Of a stretch of 64,000 bases of DNA, positions 25,201 through 34,899 are shown piece by piece (the first letter of the stretch is position 1; every line of letters starts with the position of its first letter). This stretch comes from Mugil cephalus (Eukaryota > Chordata > Actinopteri > Mugiliformes > Mugilidae): the NCBI RefSeq assembly GCF_022458985.1, contig NC_061776.1:1334575-1398574 (forward strand), given 5' to 3'. Below the pieces are notes generated by a model that was not told where the DNA came from, did not search any database, and was given only the letters and a program-made list of their open reading frames with translations. The position numbers were made by a program, and so were the translations under genes.

Positions 25201-28200
25201 ACCCCAACCCCTAACCCTAATCAAGCTAACCCTAATCAAGCTAACCCCAACCCCAACCCCTAACCCTAATCAAACTAACCCTAATCAAGCTAACCCTAAC
25301 CAAGCTAACCCTAACCCTAGCACCCTGTTGTCCTGCTCTTGTGATCAGATGTGTTTTGGTTGTTGCTGCCTTGCTGTTCCGATTTATTAACATAGCTTTG
25401 TTTCATTTTTGTGAAGCTTAAAAAGGGTCCACCAGTGCCTCCACCACCGAAGGTCACACCCACCAAGGAGGTGGCAGAGGAGCAGATTATCGATCTGTTT
25501 GGTGGAGAATTCTTACCAGCGCCTTCACCCTCACAGGTCTGAGTCCACTTCAGTACGGACAAACCAGTACATGCACTGTGTTATGAGTATGTTCTTACCT
25601 GTTTTCCCTTTGTTGTCATCTACAGCCCAATGAAAGACCTGGAGAGTCGCTTCTTGATCTAGACTTTGATGCTTTCCAGCCAGATGAAAGTGTTTCGCCA
25701 ATACCACAGGTTTCATTCATCAACTGAACATGTTTCAGGACAAAACAGCATCAGCACCATCACAGTATACATGTTTACATGCACGTGAAAAAACAAATTA
25801 GTGCCTTAATCCGACTTTAACTGTCTTTATCTGCACTGTAACTAGCATGCACACAATGTGTGAGATTAAAAAGCTGAACTATTCTCCATCTGGTTGTTGT
25901 TTGAAATGCTGGTCTGCCACATGAACGATTCTTGTTTATTATATGATGTAACAGGTCAACCAGAAGGGGGGCCCCTATTAACATGGTATTAACCATGTGT
26001 GAAGGAGGAGGGCGTGTTCCTGTCAGTTAGGGTTAGGGTTTCTCCATTGCATGTAAACCAATGGAGGACTGTATTCAGAAAGTCAAATTTAGAGCACAGC
26101 TCTGTTAAGCTGCACATGTATGTGTGTCTACGTGCAGGTGGTCATAAATCAGATCTTTTAGTTTGTGTTTGGTCAGATTTGATATATACTCTCTCCTTGT
26201 AGCAAACTACAAAAAGTAAGTTACAAAATAAAGAAGTAATCCTATAAAGTGGCTTAGGGTTAGTACACTTGGTCTAAATACAGGTTCATCCTTCCCACTC
26301 TGTATTGGTTCAAGCTATAAGAATTGCTTGTTGATTCTAGTGTATATAAGATGTGTGTTATTTTATTATCATTAGTCACACTAAACAACATTAACTCTTC
26401 TCTTTCAGACAGCTGTACCTTGGGATATGTGGTCGGTGAGTATGATTTGCTAAATTATACAAATTTACATTTACTTCTAATACAACTTCACATCGGTCAA
26501 TCAACAGAGAGTTACCCTGTTCAGTCAGGAACCATTTTCCTTTTCTTTTTTTCAAGGCCAATGCCCAAGCAGCTCAGCCTGTAAGTACCTCCAGTTACAT
26601 GTGTTCATTTAAACTAATCAACAAGAGTCTTTTCCCGTTTCCATATTAAGTTTGAATGCATTTGTTTTCATTGTCACTTTTTTCAAGATTTGTTACAACG
26701 ACTTTGACAGAGTTTCATTTTTTCTGCTAAAATATTGATGTGTAGTATCAGGCAAACACTTACATTCTTGGTCAGGGGCGTTTGTTACGTGTCATGTTCT
26801 CTTTGTCCAATAAAGTAATGGAATAAGGAAGAAAAGTGTAAATGGTAACTACTGGGCAATGCTCCAGAGTGGTGCTGGTGGCCCTTTCATCTTAAGTCAG
26901 TTCTACTGAAGGAAGAACCCGGTGGACTCAATTAATTCTAACATCATTTGTGTCAAGTCTACTTTGTTTACATCCTCTGTGTCATGCCGGCCTTCCAGTC
27001 ACAGGATGGGGCCAAAGTTTAACCCTTCATTCCCTGCCTTTCCAAGCAGGCTACAGATTCTGGTTTCGTCCCTGACTGGTCAGCTGACTTTGGTTCTGTG
27101 TCAGCAAACGGAGATGCTGGTTCTGGAGCTGAGGCCCCAGATGCTCCAGGGGCCACCGCTGTAGGGCCAGAAGGGGTGCAGGGCGAGACTCAGAGCTGGC
27201 CCCAGGCAGAAGGCTTGCAACCAGGTGCAGATCCAGCTACACCCACCCAGGACTGTAATGCCAAGGCAGCTGAAGATGAGGTTAGCAGCTGGGACTCTCA
27301 AACTAACCCTCTTCCTCAGCCCTGTGGTAGTGATGAAGACGAGGCAGGGCAGTCAGATTCAGAAGGAGATCTGATAGGGCAACAAGACCACAGGAAGTCC
27401 ACCCCAGGACTTATATTCACCAATGAGTATGGTGAACAGGTTGAGGAGATTGCAGAGGATCGAGGAGACAAGTGCTCCAGGTCTCCGGACGGATCTGGGT
27501 CTGAATATGAGACTGCTGAAGAGTGGGGGGATGGGGGTCAGGGAGGAGGCTGGGTGAGTGCTGATGACGAACTTTCCTGTGGACATCGCTCTCCAGTGAA
27601 GACGTCAGGGGCTGAGAGTGTAGCAACAGCACAAGTTTCACCAGAGGGCGCTGTAGCTGATGACTCAGGAAAACTAAGTGATGAGACTGAAACACAGGGA
27701 GGGGGGGGTGCGTTTGATTCGGATCCTTTTCCTGAAACACAGGGAGGGGGGGGTGCGTTTGATTCGGATCCTTTTGCTGAAACACAGGGAGGAGGGGGTG
27801 CGTTTGATTCAGATCCTTTTGCTGAAACACAGGGAGGAGGGGGTGCGTTTGATTCGGATCCTTTTGCTGAAACACAGGGAGGAGGGGGTGCGTTTGATTC
27901 GGATCCTTTTGCTGAAACACAGGGAGGAGGGGGTGCGTTTGATTCGGATCCTTTTGCTGAAACACAGGGAGGAAGGGGTGCGTTCGATTCGGATCCTTTA
28001 GCTGAAACACAGGGAGGGGGGAGTGCGTTCGATTCGGATCCTTTTGCTGAAACACAGGGAGGGGGGGGTACATTTGATTCGGATCCTTTAGCTGAAACAC
28101 AGGGAGGGGGGAGTGCGTTCGATTCGGATCCTTTTGCTGAAACAAAGGGAGGAGGGGGTGCATTTGATTCGGATCCTTTTGCTGAAACACAGGGAGGAGG

Positions 28201-29499
28201 GGGTGCGTTTGATTCGGATCCTTTTGCTGAAACACAGGGAGGGGGGGGTGCGTTTGATTCGGATCCTTTTGCTGAAACACAGGGAGGGGGGGGTGCGTTT
28301 GATTTGGATCCTTTTGCTGAAACACAAAGAGGGGGGGGTGCGTTTGATTCGGATCCTTTTGCTGAAACACAAGGCAGTGCTGTTAGTGAACCGGGTGGGA
28401 ACAGAAGGGAGGATTTTACTCAGGCCTCAGGTGAAGGTGGGGTGGATTTAGAGTCTTTCGCCAACAGTTTCCCAGCATCCTCTTCAGGAACTGAGGGTCC
28501 TACCTCCGACAGCACTTCCTGGCAGGACGCTGGCTCCACGTCTTCTGTCACTAAGCAAAGTTCAGCGTCCATCTGTGGAACAGCAGCACAAGGAAATAAT
28601 GAAGTAAACTGTCCCAGAATTCACAAAGAACCAGAAAATTCAGACATGTCCGAAGATGAGGCCGCAAACCGGAGATTTGGAAAGTTATACCAAGAGCTAG
28701 ATAAAGAAAAGGAAGAGGTACTTACCTTCCTTCCGTCTTGGTGTGGTAGATAGCTTAGAGTAGACTAGAGATCAGTGAGAACCCCCCTTTCCTCTCTCCC
28801 CTCCCCCAGACTGAGAGAACATAAAGTCCAGTTGTTGCTCTGAAGTCTGGATCCCAGCCTGAGCTCCTCCTGCCTCCACTCTTGCTTGCTCCCATCTCTG
28901 AACGTCCTCTGCTTGTTCATCGTTTCACCCTGAATCTGCCTTTTTATTTTAGACTCATCTCACTTTAAAAACTAATTTGTGTCTCTGCAATTTAATTTAG
29001 GTGGCCAATTCATTTAATGGATTTTCACAGGTAACGTTGAAACTGAACTTGAAGTATATTTCACCTACTCAATGACTCAAATGTGCAGAGATGAGACGGA
29101 TTTAGATCCTTTGATTCAGTATAAAGCTGTCCAACATTCAATGTTAAGTTGTTTTGGATTGTTTCTAATGTTCACTTTTTTTTGTCAATTTTTTTTATCC
29201 AAATCTTGCCACCAGAATTGTGTCTAAAACTATTCTGTTTTATTGTTGAGCAGTAAAATATGAACAGGAGAGAGGTCACTGATTTAAAGTAGCAGCATGC
29301 TTACAGCACCATACCCTTAGAAACCTTTATTCATCCCAGTAATGCCTCTTAAGTCTTTGACCAGTTTCTGTTGTGGGTGTTAAAATGTCCTGATGTCTCA
29401 TCTCATAATGCTCATTAAATTTCTCTATTTCACATGCTGTCTGAAGGATGCAGCTGCTCCGGCATTTTTTGCTGATTTTGACAAGATGGTGAGTTGTAA

Positions 29500-29575
<76 letters not shown>

Positions 29576-29588
29576 GTCTATCTGTCTA

Positions 29589-29632
<44 letters not shown>

Positions 29633-32020
29633 ACCCTTTGCTGTTGGGAAGCTGTTGATGTGGTTTGTCATGTTCTTCTCGTTCAACTTAGTCGTCTTTT
29701 CCTCTTTCACTGTTTCACGGATTCTCTCCTTCTCTCCTTCTGGGAGTTCACCACGTTAGAGTGATCCAGATTTACTCCTTCTCCGCCTCCTTCTTCTTAT
29801 GGATTTATCTCTTGTTGTGTTGCCTTTATTTCCCCATCCTCTCCACCAGCTTTCCATTTACAGACCTAGGACTAGGACTAGGACTGCTGCTCTGAATTTA
29901 ATGAACTGTGGAATCTTTTCTAGTCGGTTCTAATCAGATATGACAGGAAGTGAAGATGACTTTAGACCAGAATTACATCCAACACATTACCACTGTTTCT
30001 TTTTGCAAAAGAACCAAGTTAACAGTGAACCAACGGAGTCTCCTGAAGCCTCAAAGACACCAGCTGCTAGTCCAGCAGAAGAACAACCTCCAATTCCCTC
30101 ACCGGGAGGAGAACAGGATCAGCAGGCACCTCCATCTGAAGAAGAACAGGTGAAGGAACATGTAGCGCCTCCTGCTAGTGAGGTGGAGGAACATGTAGTG
30201 CCTCCTGCTGGTGAGGTGGAGGAACATGTAGCGCCTCCTGCTGGTGAGGTGGAGGAACAAGAAGCACCTCCTGCTGGTGATCAAGAAAAGATAGAAAAAG
30301 CTTCAGACAGCCCAAAGGAGGAGAAGCCAGCTGTAAGTGGATATTTTGATGATGTGATAACAGCAACAGTGGCATTTGAGATCATCATCATTATCCTTAT
30401 TGTCCTTATCACCATCTTCATCAAGTTCATCATCATCGCCATTATTACCTTCATCTCCATCATTTCCATCTTCATCTCCATCTCCTTGTGGCTGTGGTGG
30501 AGCAGGTTGTCCACTAACCAGAGGGTTAGGGGTTTGATCCCTGGAACGTGCCACATTCTGAAGTGTCTGTGAACAAGACCCTGAACCCCCTGGTGTTCCC
30601 AGTTTGTAACCCTATTCACCACCATCTTCATCCATATCACCATAATCTTCATCATCATCATCTTCATTGTTTAAATGAAATCAGACTGAAACTTAAGTGT
30701 CAGAGTGAAATGTTTTGAAGTTGAGGTTGAATTAAATCTGATTTTCTCTCTGAAGTCAACAGTTGGCTCTCCAGGCTCTGGCAAAGCAGATCTTGGTGAA
30801 GTATGTTACTCCACTCTTGTTTTTATTGGCTCTTTATCTTCCACTAATTATAAGTGAAAACTAAAATGTCTGTGAAGTGATGGAAATAGTATTTCCTGAG
30901 CCATTCAATGAAACTTCTTATGGTATGCTTGTCAAACTATTGGATGATGTTTTATCAGACTGAATTTATAACCTGGTAACTGACTCTTTTAATTTTCAGG
31001 TCTTTTCTGGAGTACCCACAAACATTTTATTTAATCAATCACCTCATGTAGAATGATGTATGGCCAGGTTCTCTGATGACAACACTTGCTGTTCTGTTTG
31101 TTTGACGTATTTTCTGTCTGCAAACAGATTCTTCTTGCTGAAGAGACTAAAGCATCTCCAGGTGAAGCAGCAGCAGCTCTATCGGTAAATATGAAATATC
31201 ACTCATCCAGGAGTCATCCGTAGAATCACTCGCATACAGCTAGCGTCACCTACAGGCAATTGGAAGTCAGGGAAATCATTTACAATAGGATGTTTTTTGT
31301 TAACAAAGCAGAACAGCCTCATGGTCCTCGTTTTGGTTTGTTTGCACTGTGTGTAAAGTGAAGGATATTTAAAGATGTATATGCAGTGAAACCTGGTTAT
31401 TATAATATCGACTGTCCTCTGCAGGAAAATATGCCAATCCCCTCTGTTGTGATTGAACCTGCCTCGAGTAATGAAGGTGATGATGACCGTGATGCTGACA
31501 TCATCTCCCCAATTGCAATCAGTGACAATGGTGTGACCAGTGAAAACCAGACCATCAAACATATGAGTGCTGCCGGTGGAGTGTCAGGACTTCCTGATGA
31601 CTTTCTTTACAAGGTGACGATTCTTCCAGATGCTAATGACAATCCTGTAATAGTTGATATGCTGAGTGTGTCAGAAGTATTGATTGTGTATTTGGACTTG
31701 CAGGTGGAGACCATGCATGATTTTGAGGCTGCAAATTCAGATGAGCTTGAGCTAAAGAGAGGTGATGTGGTTTTGGTGGTTCCCACTGCTTCAGTAGAGG
31801 ATCAGGTGAGAGCAGCTAATCACACATAGAAACCTTTCCATTAAAATTCAACATTGTACCTGAAACAATCAGTTCCAACAATCTGAAAAGGCTGATTGTG
31901 TTGGTTTTGTGTTTATAGGATGCTGGTTGGCTGACTGGGATCAAAGAAAATGACTGGTTAACGCTTGGAAGGAGCGCCCATAAAGGACTTTTCCCAGAAA
32001 ACTTTACCCAGCGTGTTTGA
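13680..32020 (+). CDS. amph: Amphiphysin, 23 coding exons
   Basis: BAR-domain adaptor that bends membrane and recruits dynamin, clathrin and AP2 in endocytosis, mainly at synapses. Exons: 13680-13748, 14698-14778, 15376-15430, 15538-15632, 16919-17014, 17094-17201, 17663-17748, 21464-21539, 21671-21753, 22649-22787, 25417-25536, 25626-25709, 26409-26435, 26557-26580, 27050-28717, 29001-29030, 29447-29488, 30012-30332, 30756-30800, 31128-31184, 31425-31613, 31704-31805, 31919-32020. All have AG/GT borders and phases agree (1232 residues; 676 without the 1668-base exon, close to the 695 of human AMPH). The N-terminal BAR domain (about 1-240) begins [20 protein letters not shown]. Next come a proline-rich dynamin/endophilin-type segment (exon 10), clathrin box LLDLD with FDAF (exon 12), PWDMW (exon 13), and a C-terminal SH3 (about 1159-1232) with [11 protein letters not shown] and [15 protein letters not shown] and this SH3 favour amph over bin1. 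Confidence 0.95.
14282..14640. repeat. Minisatellite in amph intron 1
   Basis: About 25 units of 14 bases of the type 'gactctagaggaca', with A/G changes, ending just before exon 2. Confidence 0.9.
15740..16170 (+). mobile_element. LINE C-terminal fragment in amph intron 4
   Basis: The plus strand carries a broken frame with '[10 protein letters not shown]', 'DPTN' and '[19 protein letters not shown]', typical of the region after the RT domain in Jockey/CR1-type elements, interrupted by an A-run near 16021. It appears to be the same kind of element as the minus-strand fragment at 37280-37870. Confidence 0.6.
16533..16850. repeat. Degenerate telomere-like (CCCTAA)n tract in amph intron 4
   Basis: Runs of ccctaaccctaacc alternate with ctctaacccc, cccctaacccc and similar variants over about 320 bases. 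The tract is 70 bases upstream of exon 5. It is an interstitial telomere-like tract, not a chromosome end. Confidence 0.85.
17826..18425 (+). mobile_element. Tc1/mariner-type remnant in amph intron 7
   Basis: It starts with a sequence (cagtactgtgcaaaagtttt) that I recognise as a Tc1-type terminal inverted repeat in fish. Downstream, 18060-18420 retains decayed transposase-like DNA. I could not place the second terminal repeat, and the copy is cut by the L2 fragment that follows. Confidence 0.5.
18430..18725 (-). mobile_element. L2-type LINE 3' region, reverse orientation
   Basis: This is the reverse complement of the region 36530-36770 in the longer L2-type copy. Shared blocks include the AGAGGACAGG..GGACATGTCCTCAGTGCAT stretch and TAGTTAGAGCTGGACTTAACC read on the minus strand. 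It is a short 3' piece ending about 50 bases past the old RT stop codon position. Confidence 0.8.
19020..19307. repeat. Compound microsatellite in amph intron 7
   Basis: (TTA)n at 19023-19065, then after a short unique stretch ending 'ccctttggggatcgatc' come (AATC)n, (TATC)n and (CATC)n tracts in series, at 19158-19307. The preceding motif is typical of the 3' end of fish retroposons whose tails end in such tetramers. Confidence 0.9.
19400..20640 (-). mobile_element. Internally deleted LINE with AP-endonuclease start and RT/C-terminal pieces
   Basis: On the minus strand 20563-20366 begins an apurinic-type endonuclease ([21 protein letters not shown]) and continues in broken frames through '[10 protein letters not shown]' and 'MGD'. 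After the RT entry region and '[18 protein letters not shown]' (19700), the sequence jumps to the C-terminal '[23 protein letters not shown]' (about 19500). The catalytic palm with the YADD block is gone. The type resembles the RTE/Nimb-like elements of fish; the clade is uncertain. Confidence 0.7.
24905..25320. repeat. Telomere-like/minisatellite tract in amph intron 10
   Basis: Units such as ccctaatcaagctaa and ccccaaccccaacccctaa alternate in a higher-order pattern over about 415 bases and end about 100 bases before exon 11. It combines (CCCTAA)-like cores with a 'tcaagct' insert. Confidence 0.85.
25765..26135. mobile_element. Short non-autonomous element (MITE-like), copy 1, in amph intron 12
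   Basis: About 370 bases with no coding capacity, closely matched to 46450-46800. Shared blocks include tggttgttgtttgaaatgct and cttgtttattatatga. Both copies have sequence resembling gcatgtaaac near the ends, in opposite sense, which suggests inverted termini. This copy carries an extra ggttagggtt stretch. Confidence 0.65.
27050..28717 (+). CDS. amph: Giant symmetric cassette exon of amph with a 15-unit DPF repeat array
   Basis: This 1668-base exon encodes 556 residues (382-937 of the long product) and starts and ends in phase 0, so it can be skipped without a frame change. It opens with acidic, tryptophan-containing sequence ([16 protein letters not shown]), continues acidic, carries 15 tandem 15-residue repeats with DPF motifs at 27689-28363, and ends in a charged helix ([16 protein letters not shown]). 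DPF motifs bind the AP2 alpha ear. The acceptor is tttccaagCAG|GCT and the donor GAAGAG|GTACTT. From memory, retina-enriched amphiphysin I variants with long inserts at this place are known in mammals; the repeat array itself I do not recall. The minus-strand open frame across the repeats is a mirror artefact. Confidence 0.85.
27689..28363 (+). repeat. amph: 15 tandem copies of a 45-base coding unit ([15 protein letters not shown])
   Basis: Exactly 15 units of 45 bases with no length variation. Thirteen encode DPF and two (units 7 and 9) DPL. Variation is mostly in the G-run (ggaggggggggt or ggaggagggggt) and single residue changes (unit 14 FDLDPF; unit 11 ETK; unit 15 ETQR). Fourteen of the fifteen carry GGATCC; unit 3 has cagatcc instead. 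The high identity between units indicates recent expansion or homogenisation. Confidence 0.97.
29500..29632. repeat. (TATC)n/(TGTC)n microsatellite in amph intron 17
   Basis: About 130 bases of tatc and then tgtc tetramers, starting about 12 bases after the exon 17 donor. Confidence 0.95.
30012..30332 (+). CDS. amph: amph exon 18, acidic/proline-rich linker with four 11-residue repeats
   Basis: A 321-base exon (107 residues, phase 0-0) of the disordered linker between the clathrin/AP2 region and SH3. It contains four imperfect tandem 11-residue units of the type [11 protein letters not shown] (33-base units, about 30151-30282), rich in Glu and Pro. The acceptor is tttttgcaaaAG|AAC and the donor GCT|GTAAGT. 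It is a second repeat-expanded exon in the same gene and is not related in sequence to the DPF array. Confidence 0.8.
30490..30600 (+). mobile_element. tRNA-derived SINE fragment in amph intron 18
   Basis: The segment has a tRNA-like pol III promoter pattern: an A-box-like 'tggtggagcaggttgtcc' and a B-box 'ggtttgatccc' (consensus GGTTCGANNCC), followed by 'agtgtctgtgaacaagaccctgaa', which is common in fish SINEs. It is flanked by ATC-rich simple repeats (30380-30480 and 30620-30665). Confidence 0.6.
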
Positions 32021-32373
32021 GTAAAAGTCTGTGGAGTGGTGAACATTTTGCAGAAATCTAATATATCTGTGTCTGAGTCCTTTTCTTCAGCATGTATCTA
32101 CATATCTGTCATGAAAAAAAACAAAAAACAACAAAAAACATATAACCTGCTGCAATGGTCTCCTGGACAACTTAAGGGTTTGTCTTGAAGATTAAAATCT
32201 GCTATAGTTTATGGTAATAAACACTAGTATTATTCCCAGAATTATGTTTTCTATGCATGAGATGATAGTATGTCGTACCATCCTCTGGAAATGAGATGTT
32301 TTTGTTAAAAAAAAAAAAAAAATGTGATGTGGCTTATTGAGAACATAGAAATCTGTCTATTCACACCAATAAA
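32021..32373 (+). other. amph: amph 3' untranslated region with two poly(A) signals
   Basis: After the stop codon, AATAAA hexamers occur at 32216-32221 and 32368-32373, with a 15-base A-run between them. The actual cleavage site is unknown. Confidence 0.6.
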
Positions 32374-32399
32374 GTGTGCGAATTGTTATAAATACAGCA

Positions 32400-33065
32400 A
32401 CCTTGTAACAAAAGACAAAGAGAAATATAAACTACTTGGCACCAAGTGTGTTGTATTAATATTGTTCTGCTGTGGATTCTGCCAGACATTGTAGTGGTGT
32501 GATTTATTTAAATGATCCTGCGTGTAAAATGAAACTCGTGAGATAGTTGTATTTTCCGGACATGCTGTTACTGTTAATCTCGATTCACTTGTTTCTGTGT
32601 TATCATTCTGGAGTGTGTGTGCGTGGTCTTTTCTTTGGTTTATGTGGTGAAGAATCATGTCAGCGATGAGTGTTGCTGTTTTCTGCCAAGAAAATACAGA
32701 TTTAATGCCTGAGCATTAGCAAACACAGTAGTTCACAACCAGCATGAGATTCAGTAATTCAGAAAGAAGTATTCAATCCCAGATGAAAAATAAAGAATAA
32801 CTCTACGGATATATGCGTGGTTGTATGTACAGGTACAGCTGTGAAAATTAGAATATCGCATTTTATTCATCTATTTTTTGTTAATCACTTCAGAAATTGA
32901 AAGTCATATATTACCTAGATTTATTACATGGAGTGAAATATTTCAAGCCTTTATTTCTTGTAATTTTGATGATTATGGCTGTACAGCTAATGAAAATCCA
33001 AAACTCAGAATATTACATAAGAAAAATAATTAACAGACATTTTAGACACATATCTGTTGTTTAAC
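32400..33065. other. Intergenic stretch without recognised genes
   Basis: AT-rich sequence with no coding signal. The block around 32820-33010 ('acaggtacagctgtgaaaattagaat...') looks like a decayed Tc1-type terminal region, but I cannot define its ends. Confidence 0.5.
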
Positions 33066-33067
33066 AG

Positions 33068-33265
33068 ATTTGGGGAGGACAGTCTCTCACCTCCACCCCC
33101 ACCTTCACCCCATCTACTGTGATCATCACTGCCGATGATGTTAGAAGACAGCTGGGGAAACTTCACTCTGGCAAGGCTTCGGGCCCTGAGGGGGTCAGCC
33201 CCAGGGTTCCCAAAACCTGTGCCCCCCAGCTCTGTGGAGTCCTTCAGCATGTCCCTAATCAACCC
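33068..33265 (+). mobile_element. LINE reverse transcriptase entry fragment
   Basis: The plus strand encodes 'ITADDVRRQLGKLHSGKASGPEGVSPRV' (in part) and 'CAPQLCGVLQHV', the classic RT entry region of CR1/Rex-type fish LINEs. It is about 200 bases long with unrelated DNA on both sides. The fragment at 55090-55285 (minus) comes from a later part of a similar element. Confidence 0.7.
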
Positions 33266-33589
33266 TAATCATGACCGTATTTGGACGTCAACATGCAGTT
33301 GAACATTTCAACGTGGGGCTATGTCACTTTTTTGACAGATTCAGGGAATTGACATGATGTATTATTATCATTATTATTATTATTATTAATATTAGTAGTA
33401 GTATAGGCTATGTATGTGTAAAATAAATGTAAAATGCCAGTATTGTTCTTACCAACATTATTTGTGATTAAACATTATTTTAGAATAAAAGTAATCTTTT
33501 GTTTGTTTTCATTTTCTGATTTTTCTTTGCTAAAATAATATTAATACAACAAAATGAATAAAGGTGTATTTGGGGGAAAAACAGTACAT

Positions 33590-33775
33590 GCCACTCTGAT
33601 TGGCTGCGGCATTGCTTCATTACAAGTACATCCACTCCGATTGGCCCAGGTGTTTCTCTAAGTGGCTGCTCGGCTCTGCGCAATACTCTGCACCATTAAC
33701 TCTACAAGTTGAAGACTACAACAATCTACAGCTGTCTGAAATCAACGTTCACTGAATTGCAAGTAAGTTCGGTCA
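33590..33775 (+). promoter_or_regulatory. Candidate CCAAT-type promoter with a short first exon
   Basis: Two inverted CCAAT boxes (gattggc at 33597 and 33639) in a locally GC-richer stretch are followed, 70-130 bases on, by sequence ending GCAAG|TAAGT-like or CAA|GTAAGT near 33770. No coding frame follows, so a non-coding transcript or an old transposon promoter are equally possible. Confidence 0.3.
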
Positions 33776-34319
33776 GCCCATAGACTGCCTAGTTAATTTT
33801 TCTGTTCATTTACAGAGTTCATTTAGCTTTGTTGTAATAATCATTGTATTTTACCACCTTGTTTTGTTTTTTCAAACTTAAATGAGGGTTATGCTGGCTG
33901 CTGTTTGTTGAATTTGTGGCCTAGTATTTCTCAACTGAAATCAACATGACATGTTTGCAATAAAGATGGGAAAAAAACAGGATTGGATTGTGATTTATTG
34001 TTAACCTGGCTAAGTCTTGTGCCCAGAAGATATGAACCTGTTTCCTGTACCACTTAATTTTACTGTAGCTTTTACTGTAGATATTGTCAGGTTAAACTTG
34101 AGTTTAAACTTCTAGGCCATAATAACTTCGTTCTTTATTGATAAACCAAGCGCCGTCCAGCAGATCGAGACACTTGAGGAAGTTTACAGAGTGATGCTAA
34201 GTAACGGTAGATTAAGAACCCCAAAGAGTAGATATTGAGCAAGATAGTTATCGCTTCATTCAGTGGAGGAAACACTGGTACAGTATAAAAGCAATGTCTA
34301 AAATGAGTTCGAATTTAAC

Positions 34320-34520
34320 GTAGAAAAGATGTCCACAAAGACCACATTTGGACCACAAGTAGCCCCAATAAGGACGTACTGTAGATGTCATGAATGGACG
34401 TTCAGTAGACGTCAAAAAAAGACGTTGTCTGGAGTGACATTCTCCCTTAACAGTCTGACCCGAATTAGACGTGTAAAAATGACTTGGAAAAGACGTCGTT
34501 CATCAAAATCATGTGTCTAG
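34320..34520. repeat. Unclassified repeat with recurrent 'gacgt' motifs
   Basis: The hexamer agacgt or gacgtc and close variants recur about seven times within 200 bases at irregular spacing; similar motifs are seen at 33280-33310. This looks like part of a non-autonomous DNA element, but no ends were found. Confidence 0.4.
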
Positions 34521-34899
34521 TGTGGAAATTGTGGCTGGGAGGAGCGTGGAAAAAGAAAAGTTTCAGGCAATTTCAGACACCTTCTTCCAGTCTGGCTGAT
34601 GATGTCACCAAATCTGGCGCGACCATTCCATTCAATACACACCCATTATAACCAGGATGCAAATTAGTGCAATTTGTCATTCCACTAATTCTGAAGAAGC
34701 TCACATAGCCTGGAAAGAAAGTTTAACAACTTATATTAATAATTAATTATTTTAATTTTGTTTTACATATATAATTTTTCAATTATATAATTATAAAAAT
34801 ATATTATTCTTCATTAATAGAAGAAAGGCTGACAAAGAGTCACAGCTCTGTTGAGCATCTATTCCTTCAGACCTCAGCAGTAATGACTTCATGAGCTTC

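Noticed and set aside
27689..28363. CRISPR-like regular repeats
   Set aside because: Units abut with no unique spacers, lie in a coding exon, and the genome is eukaryotic.
27417..28370. 317-codon minus-strand open frame across the amph repeat array
   Set aside because: It mirrors the 45-base repeat; any frame without a stop in one unit stays open through all. The plus strand is anchored by flanking amph exons in phase.
30281..30667. Met/Lys/Asp-rich minus-strand open frames
   Set aside because: Translations of ATC/CAT simple repeats around a SINE fragment.
13680..32020. Assignment of this gene to bin1
   Set aside because: The SH3 and preceding SVVIEPAS segment match amphiphysin, and the neighbour is the beta A (not beta B) inhibin gene, matching the human 7p14 pairing.
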